Source: Kaistia soli DSM 19436
Lineage (GTDB): Bacteria > Pseudomonadota > Alphaproteobacteria > Rhizobiales > Kaistiaceae
NCBI RefSeq assembly: GCF_900129325.1
Contig: NZ_FQUP01000002.1
Location: forward strand, 326,668-390,667
DNA length: 64,000 nucleotides
Direction: 5' to 3'
Shown here: positions 33,456 through 43,277 of the stretch, piece after piece
Layout of the letters: each line of letters starts with the position of its first letter
Numbering within the stretch: the first letter of the stretch is position 1
Program-made: the position numbers and the translations under genes
The notes under the pieces: model-generated
What the model was told of the DNA's origin: nothing
Database searches by the model: none
Seen by the model: only the letters and a program-made list of their open reading frames with translations

Positions 33456-34169
33456 TCAAGCCAGCGTCTGCTTCTGCAATTCGACGAGCTGGCCGATACC
33501 GGCCTTGGCCAAGCCGAGCATCGCAGTGAGTTCGGCCTCGTCGAAGGGCTTGCCCTCGGCGGTGCCCTGGATCTCGACGATGCCGCCCGAGCCGGTCATG
33601 ACGAAATTCGCGTCGGTTTCGGCTTCCGAATCCTCGGCATAATCGAGATCGAGAACCGGCTTGCCACGATACATGCCGACGGAGATCGCAGCGACATGGT
33701 CGCGAATCACCTTCGGGCCGACCATGTCGCGCGCCTTCATCCACTGGACGCATTCATAGAGCGCGATCCAGCCGCCGGTGACCGACGCGGTGCGCGTGCC
33801 GCCATCGGCCTGCAGGACGTCGCAATCGATGGTGATCTGCTTCTCGCCGAGATGGACGAGGTCGACGACCGAGCGCAGCGAGCGGCCGATCAGCCGCTGG
33901 ATTTCCTGCGTCCGGCCGGATTGCTTGCCGGTCGCGGCCTCGCGCCGCATGCGATCGCCCGTCGAACGCGGAAGCATGCCATATTCCGCGGTAACCCAGC
34001 CCTTGCCCGAGCCGCGCAGCCAGGCCGGCGGCTTTTCCTCGAGGCTTGCGGTGCAGAGGACATGGGTATCGCCGAAGCGGACGAGGCAGGAACCTTCGGC
34101 ATGCTTGGCGACGCCCCGTTCGAACGAGACCGAACGCATGGCGTCTGCAGCGCGCTTGGAGGGTCGCAT
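33456..34169 (-). CDS. rph: Ribonuclease PH
   Basis: A 237-residue phosphorolytic 3'-5' exoribonuclease that trims tRNA 3' ends. Features: [19 protein letters not shown] start, [19 protein letters not shown] with the RNA- and phosphate-binding Arg residues, [15 protein letters not shown], and the C-terminal [13 protein letters not shown]. First gene of rph-rdgB-hemW. It is divergent from hrcA with a 129-base gap, a conserved arrangement. Confidence 0.96.
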   Translation of the reverse strand: MRPSKRAADAMRSVSFERGVAKHAEGSCLVRFGDTHVLCTASLEEKPPAWLRGSGKGWVTAEYGMLPRSTGDRMRREAATGKQSGRTQEIQRLIGRSLRSVVDLVHLGEKQITIDCDVLQADGGTRTASVTGGWIALYECVQWMKARDMVGPKVIRDHVAAISVGMYRGKPVLDLDYAEDSEAETDANFVMTGSGGIVEIQGTAEGKPFDEAELTAMLGLAKAGIGQLVELQKQTLA

Positions 34170-34298
34170 GGGCTATCCTTGTCGAGTGTGATGCGACAGC
34201 TTGTAGCCGTCACAAGGCGTTGACGCAAAGCCCCGCTTGAAGCCGGCTCGAAAATCGACACTTAATCTCGATGTGCATCGAGCGATCGCGCTGGTGCC

Positions 34299-35405
34299 GT
34301 GACAGAGGACTCACCTAACCTGACCGGCGAACGACCCACCTCCGATAGTTCGGCGTCGACCTTGGCGCGGCTCGACCGCCGCTCGCGCGAGATCTTCCGG
34401 CGTATCGTCGACACTTATCTCGAAACGGGCGAGCCGCTTGGGTCGCGCAACCTGTCGCGCATCCTGCCCATGGCGCTGTCGCCGGCCTCGATCCGCAATG
34501 TCATGGCTGATCTCGAATATCTCGGGCTGATCTATTCGCCGCACACTTCGGCAGGGCGCTTGCCGACCGAGAGCGGGCTCCGCCTTTTCGTCGATGCGAT
34601 GCTGGAGGTCGGTGATCTCACGGCCGATGAGCGCCGCGACATCGAAAACCGCGTCGCAGCCGGAGGTAGTGGTCGCCCCGTCGACGAGTTCCTCGCCGAT
34701 GCGAGCCGCATGCTGTCGGGCCTCTCGCGCGGTGCCGGCGTCGTGCTCGCCTCGAAGATCGACCAGCGCCTGAAGCAGGTCGAATTCCTGCGCCTTGAAC
34801 CGACACGGGCGCTGGTCGTGCTGGTCGGCGAGGATGGTTCGGTCGAGAACCGCCTGATCGATATCGAGCCGGGCACCAGCCCCTCGGCGCTGATCGAGGC
34901 GTCCAACTACATCAATGCCCACCTCCGCGGTCGCAGCCTCTCCGAGGCGCGCACGGAGCTTCTCCATCGGCAGACCGAGATGCGTGCCGAGCTCGATCAG
35001 CTGACCGCGCGCCTTGTCGATCAGGGGCTGGCGAGCTGGGCGGGCAAATCCGCCGGGCGGCTCGAAACACTGATCGTGCGTGGCCAGGCCAACCTGCTCG
35101 AGGATGTCCGCGCCGCCGAGGATCTCGAGCGGATTCGCCTGCTTTTCGACGATATCGAGACGCAGCGCGAACTGGTCGAGCTGCTCGGCAGCGCCGAGGC
35201 CGGCGATGGCGTGCGCATCTTCATCGGGTCGGAGAACAAGCTGTTCTCGCTCTCTGGTTCCTCGCTGGTCGTCTCGCCCTATCGCGACCAGGAAAACCGC
35301 GTCGTCGGCGTGCTCGGTGTCATCGGCCCGACGCGGCTCAACTATGCCCGCATCGTGCCGATGGTTGATTACACCGCCAAGCTGGTTGGCCGGCTGATCC
35401 GCTGA
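34299..35405 (+). CDS. hrcA: Heat-inducible transcription repressor HrcA
   Basis: HrcA represses heat-shock operons through CIRCE elements. The 368-residue protein begins at GTG 34299. An N-terminal winged helix covers about residues 25-95 ([58 protein letters not shown]), and the C-terminal GAF-like domain ends [19 protein letters not shown]. No CIRCE was found in its upstream gap or upstream of dnaK here, so its targets (usually groESL) must be elsewhere. In many relatives grpE directly follows hrcA; here it does not. Confidence 0.95.
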   Translation: MTEDSPNLTGERPTSDSSASTLARLDRRSREIFRRIVDTYLETGEPLGSRNLSRILPMALSPASIRNVMADLEYLGLIYSPHTSAGRLPTESGLRLFVDAMLEVGDLTADERRDIENRVAAGGSGRPVDEFLADASRMLSGLSRGAGVVLASKIDQRLKQVEFLRLEPTRALVVLVGEDGSVENRLIDIEPGTSPSALIEASNYINAHLRGRSLSEARTELLHRQTEMRAELDQLTARLVDQGLASWAGKSAGRLETLIVRGQANLLEDVRAAEDLERIRLLFDDIETQRELVELLGSAEAGDGVRIFIGSENKLFSLSGSSLVVSPYRDQENRVVGVLGVIGPTRLNYARIVPMVDYTAKLVGRLIR

Positions 35406-35494
35406 CGTTCCGGCCGCTTCCGCGACCGGATGGCGCCTGTACACGCCCCGCGCCAGCCAGTATGGAAAAGCACCACAGAAGGCAGGAGACAGGC

Positions 35495-36466
35495 ATGACG
35501 GCGGACAGGGGCAAGCTGGTCACGATCTTCGGCGGCTCGGGCTTCATTGGCCGGCACGCCGTTCGGGCGCTCGCCAAGCGCGGCTGGCGTATCCGCGTCG
35601 CGGTCCGCAGGCCCGATCTCGCCGGTCACGTGCAGCCGCTCGGCGCCGTCGGTCAGATCATGCCGGTCCAGGCCAATCTCCGCTATCGCTGGTCGGTCGA
35701 CCGCGCCGTCGAAGGTGCCGATGCGGTGGTCAACCTCGTCGGTATCCTCTCCGAGAGCGGCCGACAGACCTTCGGGGCCGTGCAGGGCTTCGGCGCCCGC
35801 GCCGTCGCGGAAGCGGCCCGCGGCGCCGGCATTTCGAACCTGATCCAGATGTCCGCCCTTGGCGCGACGGCGAATTCGGAATCGCTCTATGCGCGCAGCA
35901 AGGCCGAAGGCGAGGCGGCTGCGCTTGAGACCGTGCCCGGCGCGGTCGTCTTCCGGCCGTCGATCGTGTTCGGCCCCGAGGACCAGTTCTTCAATCGCTT
36001 CGCCAATCTAACGCGCTTCATGCCGTTCCTGCCGCTGATCGGTGGCGGCACGACCCGGCTGCAGCCGGTCTTCGTCGGCGACATCGCCGAGGCTATCGCG
36101 CGTGCCGTCGACGGCGCCGTGCCGGGTGGACGCGTCTATGAGCTCGGCGGGCCCGAGGTGAAGACCTTCCGCGAATGCCTCGAACTGATGCTGAAGGAGA
36201 TCGAGCGCAGCCGTCCGCTGCTGCCGCTGCCCTGGAGCGTCGCCCGCCTGCAGGCCTCGATCATGGAGTGGCTGCCGAACCCGATGATGACGCGCGACCA
36301 GCTCAAGCTGCTCGAGGTCGACAATGTCGTTTCGCACCACGCCATTGCCGAGGGCCGGACGTTGCAGGGGATCGGCATCACGCCGACCAGCCTCGCAGCC
36401 GTGCTGCCGTCCTATCTCGTGCGGTTCAAGCCGCACGGCCAGTTCAACGACAAGCGCGTCGCCTGA
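35495..36466 (+). CDS. NDUFA9-like NAD(P)-binding protein of complex I
   Basis: A 323-residue atypical short-chain dehydrogenase of the complex I NDUFA9 family. The N-terminal Rossmann motif is GGSGFIGRHAVRALAKRG, with the Lys/Ser/Tyr-type region LIQMSALGATANSESLYARSKAEGE and VFRPSIVFGPEDQFFNRFA. The mitochondrial homologue is a structural NADPH-binding subunit; the alphaproteobacterial one is probably associated with NADH dehydrogenase. I chose the ATG at 35495 because AGGAGA precedes it by 7 bases; 35462 is an alternative start. Confidence 0.88.
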   Translation: MTADRGKLVTIFGGSGFIGRHAVRALAKRGWRIRVAVRRPDLAGHVQPLGAVGQIMPVQANLRYRWSVDRAVEGADAVVNLVGILSESGRQTFGAVQGFGARAVAEAARGAGISNLIQMSALGATANSESLYARSKAEGEAAALETVPGAVVFRPSIVFGPEDQFFNRFANLTRFMPFLPLIGGGTTRLQPVFVGDIAEAIARAVDGAVPGGRVYELGGPEVKTFRECLELMLKEIERSRPLLPLPWSVARLQASIMEWLPNPMMTRDQLKLLEVDNVVSHHAIAEGRTLQGIGITPTSLAAVLPSYLVRFKPHGQFNDKRVA

Positions 36467-36495
36467 TCGGCCTGATAATCGGATAGAATTGTGCG

Positions 36496-36524
36496 GCGGG
36501 GCCTCTCGGCCCCGCTTTTCTTTT
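36496..36524. terminator. Intrinsic terminator between convergent genes
   Basis: GCGGGGCC/GGCCCCGC stem (36496-36515) with a TCTC loop, followed by TTTTCTTTT. It ends the NDUFA9-like gene transcript. Confidence 0.85.
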
Positions 36525-36529
36525 GCGCG

Positions 36530-37336
36530 TCAGCCGAAGGTGATGACCGCGGCGAGCGCGATCGCGCCGACGACGATGCGCCAATAGGCGAAGGGCGCGA
36601 AGCCGCGCTGGCTGACGAAGTCAAGCAGGTGGCGGACGACGAACACGCCGGCGATGAAGGCCGCGATGAAGCCGACGGTAATGTTGAGCCAGGCGGCCCC
36701 CGTCAGCGCATCCTTGTTCTTGTAGAAGTCATAGGCGAAGGCGCCGACCATGGTCGGCATGGCGAGGAAGAACGAGAATTCCGCCGCCGCCCGCTTGTCG
36801 CTGCCGAACAGCATCGCCGCCACGACCGATGAACCGGAGCGCGAGACGCCGGGGATCATGGCCAGGCACTGCGCGATGCCGATGCCGAGATAGACATGAA
36901 GCGGATAGTCCATCGCGTCACGATAACGCGGCTTGAGGTCCAGCCGGTCGACGATCAGCAGGATGAACCCGCCGATGATCAGCATCACCGAGATCAGCAT
37001 CGGGCTTTCGAACAGCACGCGCTTGATGAAATCATGCGCTATGACGCCGATCACCACGGCGGGCAGAAAAGCGAGCAGAATGCCGAGCACGAAACGCCGC
37101 GTGCGTGGATCGCTTGGCAGGTCCTTCGCCATCTTGATGAGCCGCGCCGAATAGACCGTGAGGATCGCGAGAATGGCACCGAGCTGGATCAGAACCTCGA
37201 AGGCGCGACCGGGGCTCTCGAAGCCGAGAAAGTGGCCGGCCAGCAGCAGATGGCCGGTCGAAGACACAGGAATGAACTCTGTGAGGCCTTCGAGCAGGCC
37301 GAGGATGAGCGCGTCCAGCACACTGTGCAGATCCAT
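36530..37336 (-). CDS. uppP: Undecaprenyl-diphosphatase
   Basis: UppP (BacA) dephosphorylates undecaprenyl diphosphate to recycle the cell-wall lipid carrier. The 268-residue membrane protein has the catalytic [19 protein letters not shown] motif near the N-terminus and [11 protein letters not shown] in the middle, with eight hydrophobic segments. The ATG at 37336 (MDLHSVLD) gives the family length; an upstream in-frame start at 37393 adds 19 unlikely residues. Confidence 0.95.
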   Translation of the reverse strand: MDLHSVLDALILGLLEGLTEFIPVSSTGHLLLAGHFLGFESPGRAFEVLIQLGAILAILTVYSARLIKMAKDLPSDPRTRRFVLGILLAFLPAVVIGVIAHDFIKRVLFESPMLISVMLIIGGFILLIVDRLDLKPRYRDAMDYPLHVYLGIGIAQCLAMIPGVSRSGSSVVAAMLFGSDKRAAAEFSFFLAMPTMVGAFAYDFYKNKDALTGAAWLNITVGFIAAFIAGVFVVRHLLDFVSQRGFAPFAYWRIVVGAIALAAVITFG

Positions 37337-37492
37337 AAGGGAACCCTTGGACAGGAGAAGCGGGGATGCGCCGCGAATCGGCTTGATCCCCATTGCAATG
37401 GCAGCCTATATGCGGGCCGCAAAGCTCCGGGAGCAATTGGACGAACTGCCGCAAAATCGCTTCGATTGCCCGCCACACCTCGCCGCGTGACA

Positions 37493-38185
37493 ATGCCCAA
37501 GCTTCACCATCACCCGTTTTCCGCCGCGTCCCGCTATGTCCGCCTCGTTCTGGCGGAATATGACGAGACGGCCGAGTTCATCGAGGAAAAGCCGTGGCTG
37601 CGCGTTCCAGCGCTGCTGCAGCTCAATCCGGCTGGCACGCTGCCGATCTTCATCGATGATAACGACACGGTTGTGAGCGGCGGCGCGGTCGTCGCCGAAT
37701 ATCTGCTCGAGACCAAGGGCGCGCGCATGGGCGAGGTTCGCCTGATGCCTGAGCACGCTGCTGATCGCGCCGAGGTTCGCCGCCTCGTCGAATGGTTCTC
37801 GCAGAAGCTTCATGGCGAGGTGACGAATTATATGGTCACCGAGAAGGTCTACAAGCGCCGCATGGGCGCCGGCGAGGGCAACAATTCGCCCGATCCGGCC
37901 GCGATCCGCGCCGCCCGCGCCAATATCCGCTATCATCTGCAATATATCGGCTATCTGGCTGGCCGCAGGAACTGGCTCGCCGGCCGTGAACTCTCGCTGG
38001 CCGACTTCGCGGCGGCGGCGGAGCTGTCCTGCATCGATTATCTCGGCGAGGTGCCATGGGAGGCCGACGAGAGCGCGAAGGCCTGGTACGCACGGGTGAA
38101 GTCCCGCCCGTCCTTCCGCTCGCTGCTGAGCGACACGCTGCGCGGCGTGCCGGCCTCGACCCATTACGCGGATCTCGACTTCTGA
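37493..38185 (+). CDS. Glutathione S-transferase family protein
   Basis: A 230-residue protein with an N-terminal thioredoxin-like domain ([41 protein letters not shown] with the cis-Pro, and [12 protein letters not shown]) and a C-terminal helical domain with [24 protein letters not shown]. The substrate is unknown. Its TGA stop overlaps the probable queG start. Confidence 0.9.
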   Translation: MPKLHHHPFSAASRYVRLVLAEYDETAEFIEEKPWLRVPALLQLNPAGTLPIFIDDNDTVVSGGAVVAEYLLETKGARMGEVRLMPEHAADRAEVRRLVEWFSQKLHGEVTNYMVTEKVYKRRMGAGEGNNSPDPAAIRAARANIRYHLQYIGYLAGRRNWLAGRELSLADFAAAAELSCIDYLGEVPWEADESAKAWYARVKSRPSFRSLLSDTLRGVPASTHYADLDF

Positions 38186-39378
38186 ACGAGGCCGGCCTCC
38201 TGGCCGAAAAGGCGCGGCTCGTCGCCGACGCCGCCGGCGAGGGCTTCGATGCCCTGCGCATCACCACGCCGGACGCGATTCCCGAGGCCGCTGGCCGTCT
38301 TTCGACCTTTCTCGCCGACGGCCATCACGCCAGCATGGACTGGATGGCGGAAACCGAAGCGCGCCGCGCCGATCCCCGCATTCTCTGGCCCGATGTGCGC
38401 GCCGTGATCATGCTCGGGCTCAACTATGGTCCCGAGAGCGATCCTCGTGCCATCCTGGAGCAGCGCGATCGCGGCGCGATCTCGGTCTATGCGCAGAACC
38501 GCGATTATCACGATGTCATCAAGGGCAAGCTGAAGCTTCTGGCCGGCCGCCTGGCGGCGCGTACGGGCGCCGAGGTGAAGGTGTTCGTCGACACGGCACC
38601 GCTGATGGAAAAGCCCCTCGCCGCTCGCGCCGGCCTCGGCTGGCAGGGCAAGCATACCAATCTGGTGTCGCGCGAATTCGGCTCCTGGCTGTTTCTGGGC
38701 GCCATCCTGACGGCGTTGCCGCTGCCGCCGGATAGTTCCGAGCGCGATCACTGCGGCTCCTGCCGCGCCTGCCTCGATGCCTGCCCGACATCGGCTTTCC
38801 CGGCCCCGTACCGGCTCGATGCGCGCCGCTGCATTTCCTATCTCACGATCGAGCATGCCGGCCCGATCCCGGAGGAATTCCGCGCCGCGATGGGCAATCG
38901 CATCTATGGCTGCGATGATTGCCTCGCCGCCTGCCCCTGGAACAAGTTCGCCCGTGCCGGCGCCGAGATGAAGCTGAAGGCGCGGCCCGACCTGCAGGCT
39001 CCCCGCCTTGCCGACCTCGCCGCGCTCGACGATCAGGCCTTTCGCGCTCTCTTTTCGGGATCGCCGGTGAAGCGCATCGGTCGTGACCGGTTCGTTCGCA
39101 ACGTGTTGATCGCCATCGGCAATTCAGCCGACAGCAGCCTCGCGCCCGCCGTTCTCGCCCGCCTCGACGACGAGGCGGCCGTGGTTCGCGGCGCAGCGGT
39201 CTGGGCGCTCGGACGGCTGTCGCCGGAGCGGGCGAGGGAGGAATGGATGACGAGGAAGGGGCGAGAGAGAGACGCGGCGGTGATCGACGAGTGGATCGCC
39301 CTCAGCCGGCTCGCCGCAGATGACGCGACGGAGCAGGAACGGCATGACCAAGATCCTGCGCCGCCTCGATCCAGCTGA
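38182..39378 (+). CDS. queG: Epoxyqueuosine reductase QueG
   Basis: QueG reduces epoxyqueuosine to queuosine in tRNA using cobalamin and two [4Fe-4S] clusters. Features: [40 protein letters not shown], cluster motifs [16 protein letters not shown] and [14 protein letters not shown], and a C-terminal HEAT-like region. The only ATG/GTG/TTG in frame upstream is 38056, deep inside the GST gene. A CTG at 38182 overlaps the GST stop (CTGA) and gives the N-terminus the same length as E. coli QueG, so I place the start there. The 3' end overlaps hicB by 77 bases. Confidence 0.88.
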   Translation: MNEAGLLAEKARLVADAAGEGFDALRITTPDAIPEAAGRLSTFLADGHHASMDWMAETEARRADPRILWPDVRAVIMLGLNYGPESDPRAILEQRDRGAISVYAQNRDYHDVIKGKLKLLAGRLAARTGAEVKVFVDTAPLMEKPLAARAGLGWQGKHTNLVSREFGSWLFLGAILTALPLPPDSSERDHCGSCRACLDACPTSAFPAPYRLDARRCISYLTIEHAGPIPEEFRAAMGNRIYGCDDCLAACPWNKFARAGAEMKLKARPDLQAPRLADLAALDDQAFRALFSGSPVKRIGRDRFVRNVLIAIGNSADSSLAPAVLARLDDEAAVVRGAAVWALGRLSPERAREEWMTRKGRERDAAVIDEWIALSRLAADDATEQERHDQDPAPPRSS

Positions 39379-39526
39379 CGATGGCATCCTGAACATTGGC
39401 CACGGCTTCTTCGGGTGAAGCGCCGTCGCTCATGCAACCCGGCAGGTCGGGGACCGTCGCAAGAAAGCCGCCACCGTCTTCGTCGGAGAGCGGCTCGATC
39501 ACGATCGGATAGAGAAGAGCGGTCAT
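39302..39526 (-). CDS. hicB: HicB family antitoxin (short form)
   Basis: A 74-residue antitoxin with the partial RNase H-like HicB fold: [51 protein letters not shown]. It has no C-terminal DNA-binding domain, so autoregulation would need the toxin complex or another factor. It overlaps hicA by 4 bases and, convergently, the 3' end of queG by 77 bases. Confidence 0.9.
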   Translation of the reverse strand: MTALLYPIVIEPLSDEDGGGFLATVPDLPGCMSDGASPEEAVANVQDAIVSWIEAAQDLGHAVPAPSRHLRRAG

Positions 39527-39765
39527 GCGGAAGCCCTCAGTCGATCGATGAATGCCACCAAGCTTCGAACATATATGGGCTTTATCGGTCTCTTGAAAGG
39601 AATGGTGAGCTTCTCGGCCAAAGCAGCGTGACCGATCTTGTAATGCGAGCCACCACCGCGCGGCGGCTCGCACAAAGCGCCGAACTCCCGGCACAAGGCT
39701 GCGACGTCGCCGATTGTCCAGCCTCCTGCCGGGTTCCGACGCATCGCCTCCAGCCGTTTGCTCAT
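39523..39765 (-). CDS. hicA: HicA family mRNA interferase toxin
   Basis: An 80-residue double-stranded-RNA-binding-fold toxin. The catalytic His41 is in GGGSHYKIGH, followed by KLTIPFKRPIKPIYVRSLVAFIDRLRA. N-terminal MSKRLEAMRRNPAGGWTIGDV. It precedes hicB and directly abuts gpmA. HicA cleaves mRNA and is neutralised by HicB. Confidence 0.9.
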   Translation of the reverse strand: MSKRLEAMRRNPAGGWTIGDVAALCREFGALCEPPRGGGSHYKIGHAALAEKLTIPFKRPIKPIYVRSLVAFIDRLRASA

Positions 39766-40386
39766 CTACCCCTTCAGAACCTTCTTCTCGGCGACTGTCG
39801 TGTCGGCGTTGAGACGGTAGAGGATCGGCACGCCGGTCTCGAGTTCCTGCTTCAGGATTTCCTCGGGCGAAAGGCCTTCCAGCGCCATGATCAGCGCGCG
39901 CAGCGAATTGCCATGTGCAGCGACCAGCACCTTCTCGCCGCGCATCACGGGGGGGAGGATGTTGAAGAGATAATAGGGCCAGACGCGGGCGCCGGTATCC
40001 TTCAAGGATTCGCCGCCGGGCGGGGGCACATCATAGGAGCGGCGCCAGATATGGACCTGCTCCTCGCCCCATTTCGCGCGGGCGTCGTCCTTGTTGAGGC
40101 CGGAAAGCTCGCCATAGTCGCGCTCGTTGAGCGCGACGTCGCGGACCGTCTGAAGATCGGGCTGGCCAACCTCGTCGAGGATCAGCTTCAGCGTGTGCTG
40201 GGCGCGCGTCAGTTCGGAGGTGAAGGCGAGGCCGAAGGAAAGGTCGAGCGCCTTCAGCCGCTTGCCGGCCGCGCGCGCTTCCTCGACGCCCTTCGGCGTC
40301 AGGTCGGGGTCGCGCCAGCCGGTGAAGAGGTTCTTCAGGTTCCAGTCGCTCTGGCCGTGGCGCACGAGCACGAGGAGGCGGTCCAT
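39766..40386 (-). CDS. gpmA: 2,3-bisphosphoglycerate-dependent phosphoglycerate mutase
   Basis: Interconverts 3- and 2-phosphoglycerate in glycolysis/gluconeogenesis. The 206-residue histidine phosphatase-fold enzyme has the phospho-His motif [13 protein letters not shown], with [31 protein letters not shown] and [13 protein letters not shown]. The length is the shorter alphaproteobacterial form. Cotranscription with dapB upstream is likely (22 bases). Confidence 0.95.
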   Translation of the reverse strand: MDRLLVLVRHGQSDWNLKNLFTGWRDPDLTPKGVEEARAAGKRLKALDLSFGLAFTSELTRAQHTLKLILDEVGQPDLQTVRDVALNERDYGELSGLNKDDARAKWGEEQVHIWRRSYDVPPPGGESLKDTGARVWPYYLFNILPPVMRGEKVLVAAHGNSLRALIMALEGLSPEEILKQELETGVPILYRLNADTTVAEKKVLKG

Positions 40387-40408
40387 GCGGGGTCCTTTGG
40401 ATCGGGGG

Positions 40409-41224
40409 TCAGGTTGTGGTGAAGCCGAGCACGTCGGCCATGGAATAGCGCCCGGGCTTGCGACCGCGCGCCCACAGCGCGGCCTTCACGGCACCTCGAG
40501 CGAATATGGTGCGATCGGCCGCGTGATGCGAGAGCGTGATCGTTTCACCCTCGCCGGCGAACAGCACGGAATGATCGCCTGCGACCGAGCCGCCGCGTAA
40601 AGTCGCAAAGCCTATGGCGCCTTCCGGGCGCGGGCCGGTATGGCCGTCGCGCGTGCGGACCGCCGCCTCGGCAAGCGCGATGCCGCGGCCTTCTGCGGCG
40701 GCCTGGCCGAGCAGCAGCGCGGTCCCCGAGGGCGCATCGACCTTGTGGCGATGGTGCATTTCGGCGATCTCGATATCGAAATCAACGTCGAGCGCGCGCG
40801 CGGCCTCGCGCACCAGCAAGGCCAGCAGATTGACGCCGAGGCTCATATTGCCGGATTTGACGATCACGGCATGGCGCGCGGCGGCATCGATCGCTGTCTC
40901 GTCTGCCACCGAAAGTCCGGTCGTTCCAACGACATGAACGATGCGGGCCTGCGCCGCGATTTCGGCGAAGGCGAGCGTCGAGGCCGGCGTCGTGAAGTCG
41001 ACGACGCCTTCAGCCCGGGCGAACAGCGGCAACGGGTCATCCGACACTGTGACGCCGAGCGACGGCAGGCCGGCCAGCGTGCCGGCATCGCTGCCAAGCG
41101 CCTCCGAGCCGGCGCGCTCGACAGCTCCGACGAGATGGACACCGTCCGTCTCGGCAATGGTGCGGATCAGCGTGCGGCCCATGCGGCCGCCTGCTCCGAC
41201 GACGACGAGGCCCATATCGGTCAT
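40409..41224 (-). CDS. dapB: 4-hydroxy-tetrahydrodipicolinate reductase
   Basis: DapB makes tetrahydrodipicolinate for lysine and meso-diaminopimelate. The 271-residue enzyme has the N-terminal Rossmann motif [25 protein letters not shown], the substrate-binding [15 protein letters not shown] and the [17 protein letters not shown] segment. The ATG at 41224 is followed by [13 protein letters not shown], the normal N-terminus; the frame is open further upstream without support. Confidence 0.96.
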   Translation of the reverse strand: MTDMGLVVVGAGGRMGRTLIRTIAETDGVHLVGAVERAGSEALGSDAGTLAGLPSLGVTVSDDPLPLFARAEGVVDFTTPASTLAFAEIAAQARIVHVVGTTGLSVADETAIDAAARHAVIVKSGNMSLGVNLLALLVREAARALDVDFDIEIAEMHHRHKVDAPSGTALLLGQAAAEGRGIALAEAAVRTRDGHTGPRPEGAIGFATLRGGSVAGDHSVLFAGEGETITLSHHAADRTIFARGAVKAALWARGRKPGRYSMADVLGFTTT

Positions 41225-41285
41225 GGCGTGCGTTCCAGCTTGTCGGCGCCATATAGCAGGCGCCCGGTCGCGGCGGAAAGGGCTG

Positions 41286-41993
41286 CTAGCGCGAAAGCGC
41301 CAGCTCGATCTCGGAGAGGATCGATTTGGCGACGCTGCGCGGGTTCGATGCCGCGATGACGGGCCGGCCGACGACGAGATGATCGGCGCCGGCGCGAATG
41401 GCATCGGTCGGCGTCGCGACGCGCTTCTGGTCGCCGCTCGCGCTGCCGCGTGGCCGGATGCCCGGCGTCACGATGGTCATGCCCGCGCCGACGATGGCCC
41501 GCATCGCGCTGGCCTCCTCCGGCGAGCAGACGATGCCATCCATGCCGGCGACCCGTGCATCGGCGGCGCGCCGGGCGACGAGTTCGGCGATGCTGCCGCC
41601 ATAGCCGGCATTCGCGAGATCAGCCTCGTCCATCGACGTCAGCACGGTGACGGCGAGCAGGCGGAGATCATTCATGCCCTTGCCAGCGACAGCGGCGCGC
41701 ATCGCCTTCGGATAGGCGTGGATGGTGCAGAAGGTCATGCCGAGCTTGGCGATGTTCTCGGTCGCATGCGTCACGGTATTGTCGATATCGAGCAGCTTGA
41801 CGTCGAGGAACACCTTCTTGCCGCGATCGCGAAGCCGGCGGGCGAAATCGAGGCCGCCGGCGAAATGGAGCTGCAGGCCGACCTTGTAGAAGGTCACGTC
41901 GTCGCCGAGTGTCGTCACCATCGCCTCGGCGTCGGCAACGGTCGGAAGATCGAGGCCGACGATCAGTCGGTCGCGCATGTCGAGGAATGGCAT
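41286..41993 (-). CDS. pyrF: Orotidine 5'-phosphate decarboxylase
   Basis: Final step of UMP synthesis. The 235-residue barrel enzyme has [14 protein letters not shown], the catalytic Lys/Asp array in [44 protein letters not shown] and [12 protein letters not shown]. The ATG at 41993 (MPFLDMRDR) gives the family length. Confidence 0.96.
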   Translation of the reverse strand: MPFLDMRDRLIVGLDLPTVADAEAMVTTLGDDVTFYKVGLQLHFAGGLDFARRLRDRGKKVFLDVKLLDIDNTVTHATENIAKLGMTFCTIHAYPKAMRAAVAGKGMNDLRLLAVTVLTSMDEADLANAGYGGSIAELVARRAADARVAGMDGIVCSPEEASAMRAIVGAGMTIVTPGIRPRGSASGDQKRVATPTDAIRAGADHLVVGRPVIAASNPRSVAKSILSEIELALSR

Positions 41994-42027
41994 CGCTTCG
42001 AAATACCCCCTGTTTAACGTCGGCGGA

Positions 42028-42603
42028 TCAAATTTCGGGTGCGAGCCGGCGGCTCGCATGAACGAGTTCGCGCGCCAGCGCCTGCAGCGCGGCAGCGAGG
42101 TTGGGATCATCGAGGCGCCCCTGCGCATCGAAGGCCAGCGAGGCTTGCCCGACGGCGAGCCCGCCACCGACGAGCGTCGCGCCGAAGCCGCGCGCTATGA
42201 TGCGTTCGAGATCGGCAAGGGCCGCGGCGGCACTGATATCGTCGTCCGAGGCAGCCGCAAGCGCGAAGAGCGGCGCCGCTTCGCCGCGCGGCCGTCCGCC
42301 GAGGGGTCGAAGCCATTCGAGCGCGTTGCGCAAAAGCGCGGGCATGCCGCCGGCAAGACTGGGCGTCGCCAGGAAAACCGCGCTATGGCCGCGCAGCAGC
42401 CCGCGCAGCTTCTGCACCGCGCCGGGCAGTGACGTCTCGGCGCGGTCGGCATCGAATTGCGGCAGCGGATAGTCGGCCAATGCGATCAGCGTCGCCTCTC
42501 CATCGAGAAAAGCGATCTCGCGCGCAAAGGCCGCCGTGAGCCGGCTCGCCGGCGAGGCGGGTGCGGTCGAGCCGGCAAGAAGGAGAATGCGGGGCGGCGC
42601 CAT
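42028..42603 (-). CDS. NADPH-dependent FMN reductase-like protein
   Basis: A 191-residue flavodoxin-fold protein ([22 protein letters not shown] start) with the phosphate-binding loop [19 protein letters not shown], the central [26 protein letters not shown] motif and a C-terminal helix. It is a member of the NAD(P)H-dependent FMN reductase/azoreductase superfamily. The loop GSxxPxSxxxRL is close to that of flavin reductases. The electron acceptor is unknown. Confidence 0.85.
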   Translation of the reverse strand: MAPPRILLLAGSTAPASPASRLTAAFAREIAFLDGEATLIALADYPLPQFDADRAETSLPGAVQKLRGLLRGHSAVFLATPSLAGGMPALLRNALEWLRPLGGRPRGEAAPLFALAAASDDDISAAAALADLERIIARGFGATLVGGGLAVGQASLAFDAQGRLDDPNLAAALQALARELVHASRRLAPEI

Positions 42604-42673
42604 CGGAATCCTATCCTGGCGAAGCTCTATCAGGCTGCATGGGCCATTGGCCAGCCGCCGCATGGGGTGGCGG

Positions 42674-43273
42674 CTAGAAAGCCCTGCGAGAGCCGGCATC
42701 CTCCATGGATTGCCAGGGGCTGACCAGCCGAAACGGCGGATGCTCGAAGACGAAGACATTGCCGCCGCCGCCAGACTGGTCGTGCTGGCGACCGATGGCA
42801 TGGCCTGCGCAATGGCAGAGCAGCAGCGTGCCGACACCGCCGTGACCCACAAACAGCGTCACTCCGGCATCCTCAGGCGGCTCATCCAGAATGGCGCTGA
42901 CAGCCACCACGATCCGGCGCTGCGCGTCGGCCGCCCGTTCCCAGCCGCGGATGCTCGTGTGTGGCGCGGCGAAGAAGCGGTCGGCCGTCGCCTCGAATTC
43001 ATCCGGTGGTAGGAAGCCGGTCGCCGAGCGGTCGTTCTCGTGCAGATCGTCGCGGATCTCGACCGACAGTCCGTGCGCATCGGCAATGATCGCGGCTGTT
43101 TCGATCGCTTTCCGTTCGCGGCTCGCAACAATCCGGCTCACCCGAGAAAGAACCGAAAGGGTAGCGAATGCCTCGGTGCGGGCCCTGCCGAGCGGCGACA
43201 GTCCCCAATCCGGCACCGGCACGGCGGGATCGATGGCGACCTGCGGGTGCGAAAGGTAGATGACCCGCATCAT
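42674..43273 (-). CDS. Histidine phosphatase family protein
   Basis: A 199-residue phosphoglycerate mutase-like protein. The usual RHG motif is changed: the N-terminus is MRVIYLSHPQVAI, so the first catalytic stretch has SHPQ instead of RHGE, while other elements (WGLSPLGRARTEAFATL, SRERKAIETAAIIA, TLFVGHGGVGTLLLCH) are kept. This pattern occurs in a subgroup of the family. Substrate and activity are uncertain. It is cotranscribed with pmtA (4-base gap). Confidence 0.8.
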   Translation of the reverse strand: MMRVIYLSHPQVAIDPAVPVPDWGLSPLGRARTEAFATLSVLSRVSRIVASRERKAIETAAIIADAHGLSVEIRDDLHENDRSATGFLPPDEFEATADRFFAAPHTSIRGWERAADAQRRIVVAVSAILDEPPEDAGVTLFVGHGGVGTLLLCHCAGHAIGRQHDQSGGGGNVFVFEHPPFRLVSPWQSMEDAGSRRAF

Positions 43274-43277
43274 CGTT

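Noticed and set aside
34170-34298. Possible CIRCE element upstream of hrcA
   Set aside because: GAGTGTGAT resembles one arm (GAGTGCTAA) but the partner arm TTAGCACTC is absent.
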